DNA of 34,045 nucleotides from Syntrophomonadaceae bacterium (GTDB lineage: Bacteria; Bacillota; Dethiobacteria; DTU022): contig SLQM01000188.1 of the NCBI GenBank assembly GCA_007131435.1, positions 1 through 34,045 on the forward strand, written 5' to 3'. The position numbers were made by a program, and so were the translations under genes. Position 1 is the first letter of the stretch. Each line of letters starts with the position of its first letter. Under the pieces are notes generated by a model that saw only the letters and a program-made list of their open reading frames with translations, was not told where the DNA came from and ran no database searches. Below, one piece after another: positions 32,735 through 34,045 of the stretch.

Positions 32735-32872
32735 ATAGCCAATCATACTGGACATAAACAGACCTCACCTTATTCTCTTTTTGCTGATGTGAATCCTGCC
32801 AAAAAGGTTGAAATAATTGAGAAAAACAAAAGACGCAATATTTCAAAGGTTGGTAAAGTAGCAAAATCCTAA
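32735..32872 (+). pseudogene. Start-less coding-like fragment, possible remnant of a deleted gene
   Basis: After a TAA at 32732-32734 the frame stays open for 45 codons to TAA (32870-32872), reading IANHTGHKQTSPYSLFADVN, then PAKKVEIIEKNKRRNISKVG and KVAKS. The C-terminal part is Lys-rich and protein-like, but there is no ATG and no ribosome site. It may be the tail of a lost gene (for example a transposase); I recognise no family. Confidence 0.3.
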
Positions 32873-32904
32873 TTTTACAGATTCGTGTAGTGTATCTTAA
32901 TATG

Positions 32905-32933
32905 TTGCCTTAATTAGATCTTCGTAATATAAT
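32905..32933 (+). promoter_or_regulatory. Promoter of the ferritin gene
   Basis: TTGCCT (32905-32910), 17-base spacer, TATAAT (32928-32933), 60 bases before the ATG. Confidence 0.75.
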
Positions 32934-32992
32934 TATATACAGTTATGCGTAAATCATGTTTCCTGATCTTTATTGAAGGAGGAAGAAACTAA

Positions 32993-33499
32993 ATGTTATC
33001 TAAAAAGTTATTAACCAAACTGAATGAACAGATTACCCATGAATTTTTTTCGGCTCACTATTACCTGGCTATGGCCGCCTATTTTAAGAAGGAAGACCTT
33101 GATGGTTTTGCCAACTTCTTCGAGGTACAGGCCGAAGAAGAACGCTTTCATGCCATGAAATTTTTTAACTTTATTTATGACCAGGGTGAAGAAGCAGTAA
33201 TAACCGGCTTTAAAGATCCCAAGCGCGATTTCGAATCAGCCGAAGAAATTTTCGGCCTGGCCCTGGAGCATGAAAAGCTGGTCAGCAGCCTGATCAATGA
33301 GCTGATGAGTATTGCCCAGGAAGAACAGCACTACCCCAGCATCAGCTTTTTGCAGTGGTTCATTGATGAACAGGTGGAAGAAGAAGCAGGCATGAGCAAG
33401 CTTTTAAGCACAGTTAAACGGGTAGGAGAGAAGGGCCACGGCATCTTAATGCTTGACAGGGAACTGGCAGCCCGGACTTTTACCCCCGAAAGTGAATAA
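32993..33499 (+). CDS. ftn: Ferritin
   Basis: 168 residues, the length of bacterial FtnA-type ferritin. Four-helix bundle with ferroxidase ligands: Glu 17 in THEFFSAHYY, Glu-Glu-x-x-His in QAEEERFHAMKF (about 46-57), and the later EHEKLVSSL and IDEQVEEEAGM. Ferritins oxidise Fe(II) with O2 or H2O2 and store the iron, complementing rubrerythrin and rubredoxin elsewhere in the window. AAGGAGG lies 8-10 bases before the ATG. Monocistronic between its own promoter and a terminator. Confidence 0.96.
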   Translation: MLSKKLLTKLNEQITHEFFSAHYYLAMAAYFKKEDLDGFANFFEVQAEEERFHAMKFFNFIYDQGEEAVITGFKDPKRDFESAEEIFGLALEHEKLVSSLINELMSIAQEEQHYPSISFLQWFIDEQVEEEAGMSKLLSTVKRVGEKGHGILMLDRELAARTFTPESE

Positions 33500-33521
33500 T
33501 CCTTAATCATTCGCATAGCAT

Positions 33522-33546
33522 AAGCCCGTCTGAAAATGACGGGCTT
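33522..33546. terminator. Terminator after ferritin
   Basis: Nine-bp stem AAGCCCGTC (33522-33530) / GACGGGCTT (33538-33546), loop of seven bases, 22 bases past the stop; the downstream T run is weak. It also faces the convergent DUF2284 gene. Confidence 0.65.
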
Positions 33547-33612
33547 GGCTTTAAAATACAATATTCTAGCCTAATATAAATGTTAGCCGTACCGGCAGGC
33601 GAAAGGTAAATA

Positions 33613-34045
33613 TTACTCAACCAGCAAAATAGCGTAACGATTCATTTCTTCATCGTAGCTGCGCAATACTTTAATCGGGTAACCAACGCTGCGCACGGTA
33701 CTGAAAAGATCAACAGCCAGAGATTCCGGGCCGGGACGGGCATCATCCTTATTTATGCAGGTAGTCCTTTCTCCCGTACAGGTAGAACAAAGGCGGCACT
33801 CATCCATAAAGAGCATAAAGGCTTTGTGGTAACCGGACAGGAAAACCTCCCTCTCAAGCTTTACCAGTTCCTTGCTCAGCTCCCTGCTCCAAAGAACCCG
33901 GTCTTCAGGACGTTCTACAGTTTTCTCGAAGCGGAAGATAACCGCGTCAGTGTATTCGGAGAAAAAAGCCCGGCACTCTTCAACAGAAGGGACCTGCGGA
34001 GGACAGGTTCCTTTTTTACCGAAACTACTGCATCCAAAGGTGCAT
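33613..34045 (-). CDS. DUF2284-family Cys-rich metal-binding protein, N-terminus outside window
   Basis: The frame is open from the window edge to the stop at 33613-33615, giving 143 residues. Residues at the edge read CTFGCSSFGKKGTCPPQVPS, then an alpha/beta core and a second Cys cluster MDECRLCSTCTG with ERTTC further on, and it ends SYDEEMNRYAILLVE. DUF2284 proteins carry two groups of cysteines that probably bind an iron-sulfur cluster; the function is unknown. The start codon is beyond 34045. Confidence in the family is good because both Cys clusters are present. Confidence 0.85.
   Translation of the reverse strand, partial: CTFGCSSFGKKGTCPPQVPSVEECRAFFSEYTDAVIFRFEKTVERPEDRVLWSRELSKELVKLEREVFLSGYHKAFMLFMDECRLCSTCTGERTTCINKDDARPGPESLAVDLFSTVRSVGYPIKVLRSYDEEMNRYAILLVE

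Overview
The window looks like chromosomal DNA of an anaerobic, selenocysteine-using, spore-former-type Firmicute (Clostridia and relatives). The evidence is the ribosome binding sites (GGAGG type with frequent TTG/GTG starts), the sigma-A-like promoters, rubrerythrin, rubredoxin and ferritin, a lamin-tail/CotH-type surface protein, DUF5058, and an NAD-linked, selenocysteine-containing formate dehydrogenase. No rRNA, tRNA, CRISPR array, phage or intact insertion sequence was seen.

Layout. 1-2248 (minus) is a sulfur (possibly selenium) trafficking operon: NifS-like protein, IscU/NifU scaffold, TusA-like carrier with an extra Cys-rich head, and a DsrE-like protein cut by the window edge. It is driven by a consensus promoter overlapped by a palindrome. 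2517-3014 is rubrerythrin. 3075-6116 is a large membrane-anchored lamin-tail/CotH protein. 6251-6424 is a 57-aa rubredoxin. 6600-6878 (minus) is a 92-codon gene with an in-frame UGA that reads as a selenoprotein resembling the CC/Se-motif family. 6978-12884 holds a DUF2817 M14-like peptidase, glycerate kinase, a duplicated-repeat lipoprotein, a DUF401 permease and a TraB-family protein. 12965-18064 (minus) holds YibE/F, a CAP-domain protein, and an operon of two membrane proteins (one DUF5058) plus an M20 peptidase. 18285-27382 holds a HIT protein, a YyaL/DUF255 protein, a Cache-GGDEF-HD-GYP regulator, a ZIP transporter, an SDH-type membrane protease, a rhomboid protease and an AbrB-type permease with a structured leader. 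27442-32651 (minus) is the formate dehydrogenase operon: NuoE-like, a 59-aa Cys-rich protein, NuoF-like, and the Sec-containing catalytic subunit. 32993-33499 is ferritin, and the window ends in a partial DUF2284 protein.

How it fits together. Two genes carry in-frame UGA codons, each followed by a bacterial-SECIS-like hairpin at a suitable distance. The formate dehydrogenase UGA lies in the unmistakable Cys-Ala-Arg-Leu-Sec-His context, so the organism very probably inserts selenocysteine; this strengthens the reading of the small 6600-6878 gene as a second selenoprotein that standard gene callers would miss. The NifS-like protein lacks the PLP-binding lysine (Asp-Gln where His-Lys is expected), so the left operon is unlikely to be an ordinary cysteine desulfurase system. 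The rest is anaerobic housekeeping: redox and oxygen protection (rubrerythrin, rubredoxin, ferritin), formate/NADH electron exchange, and envelope proteins.
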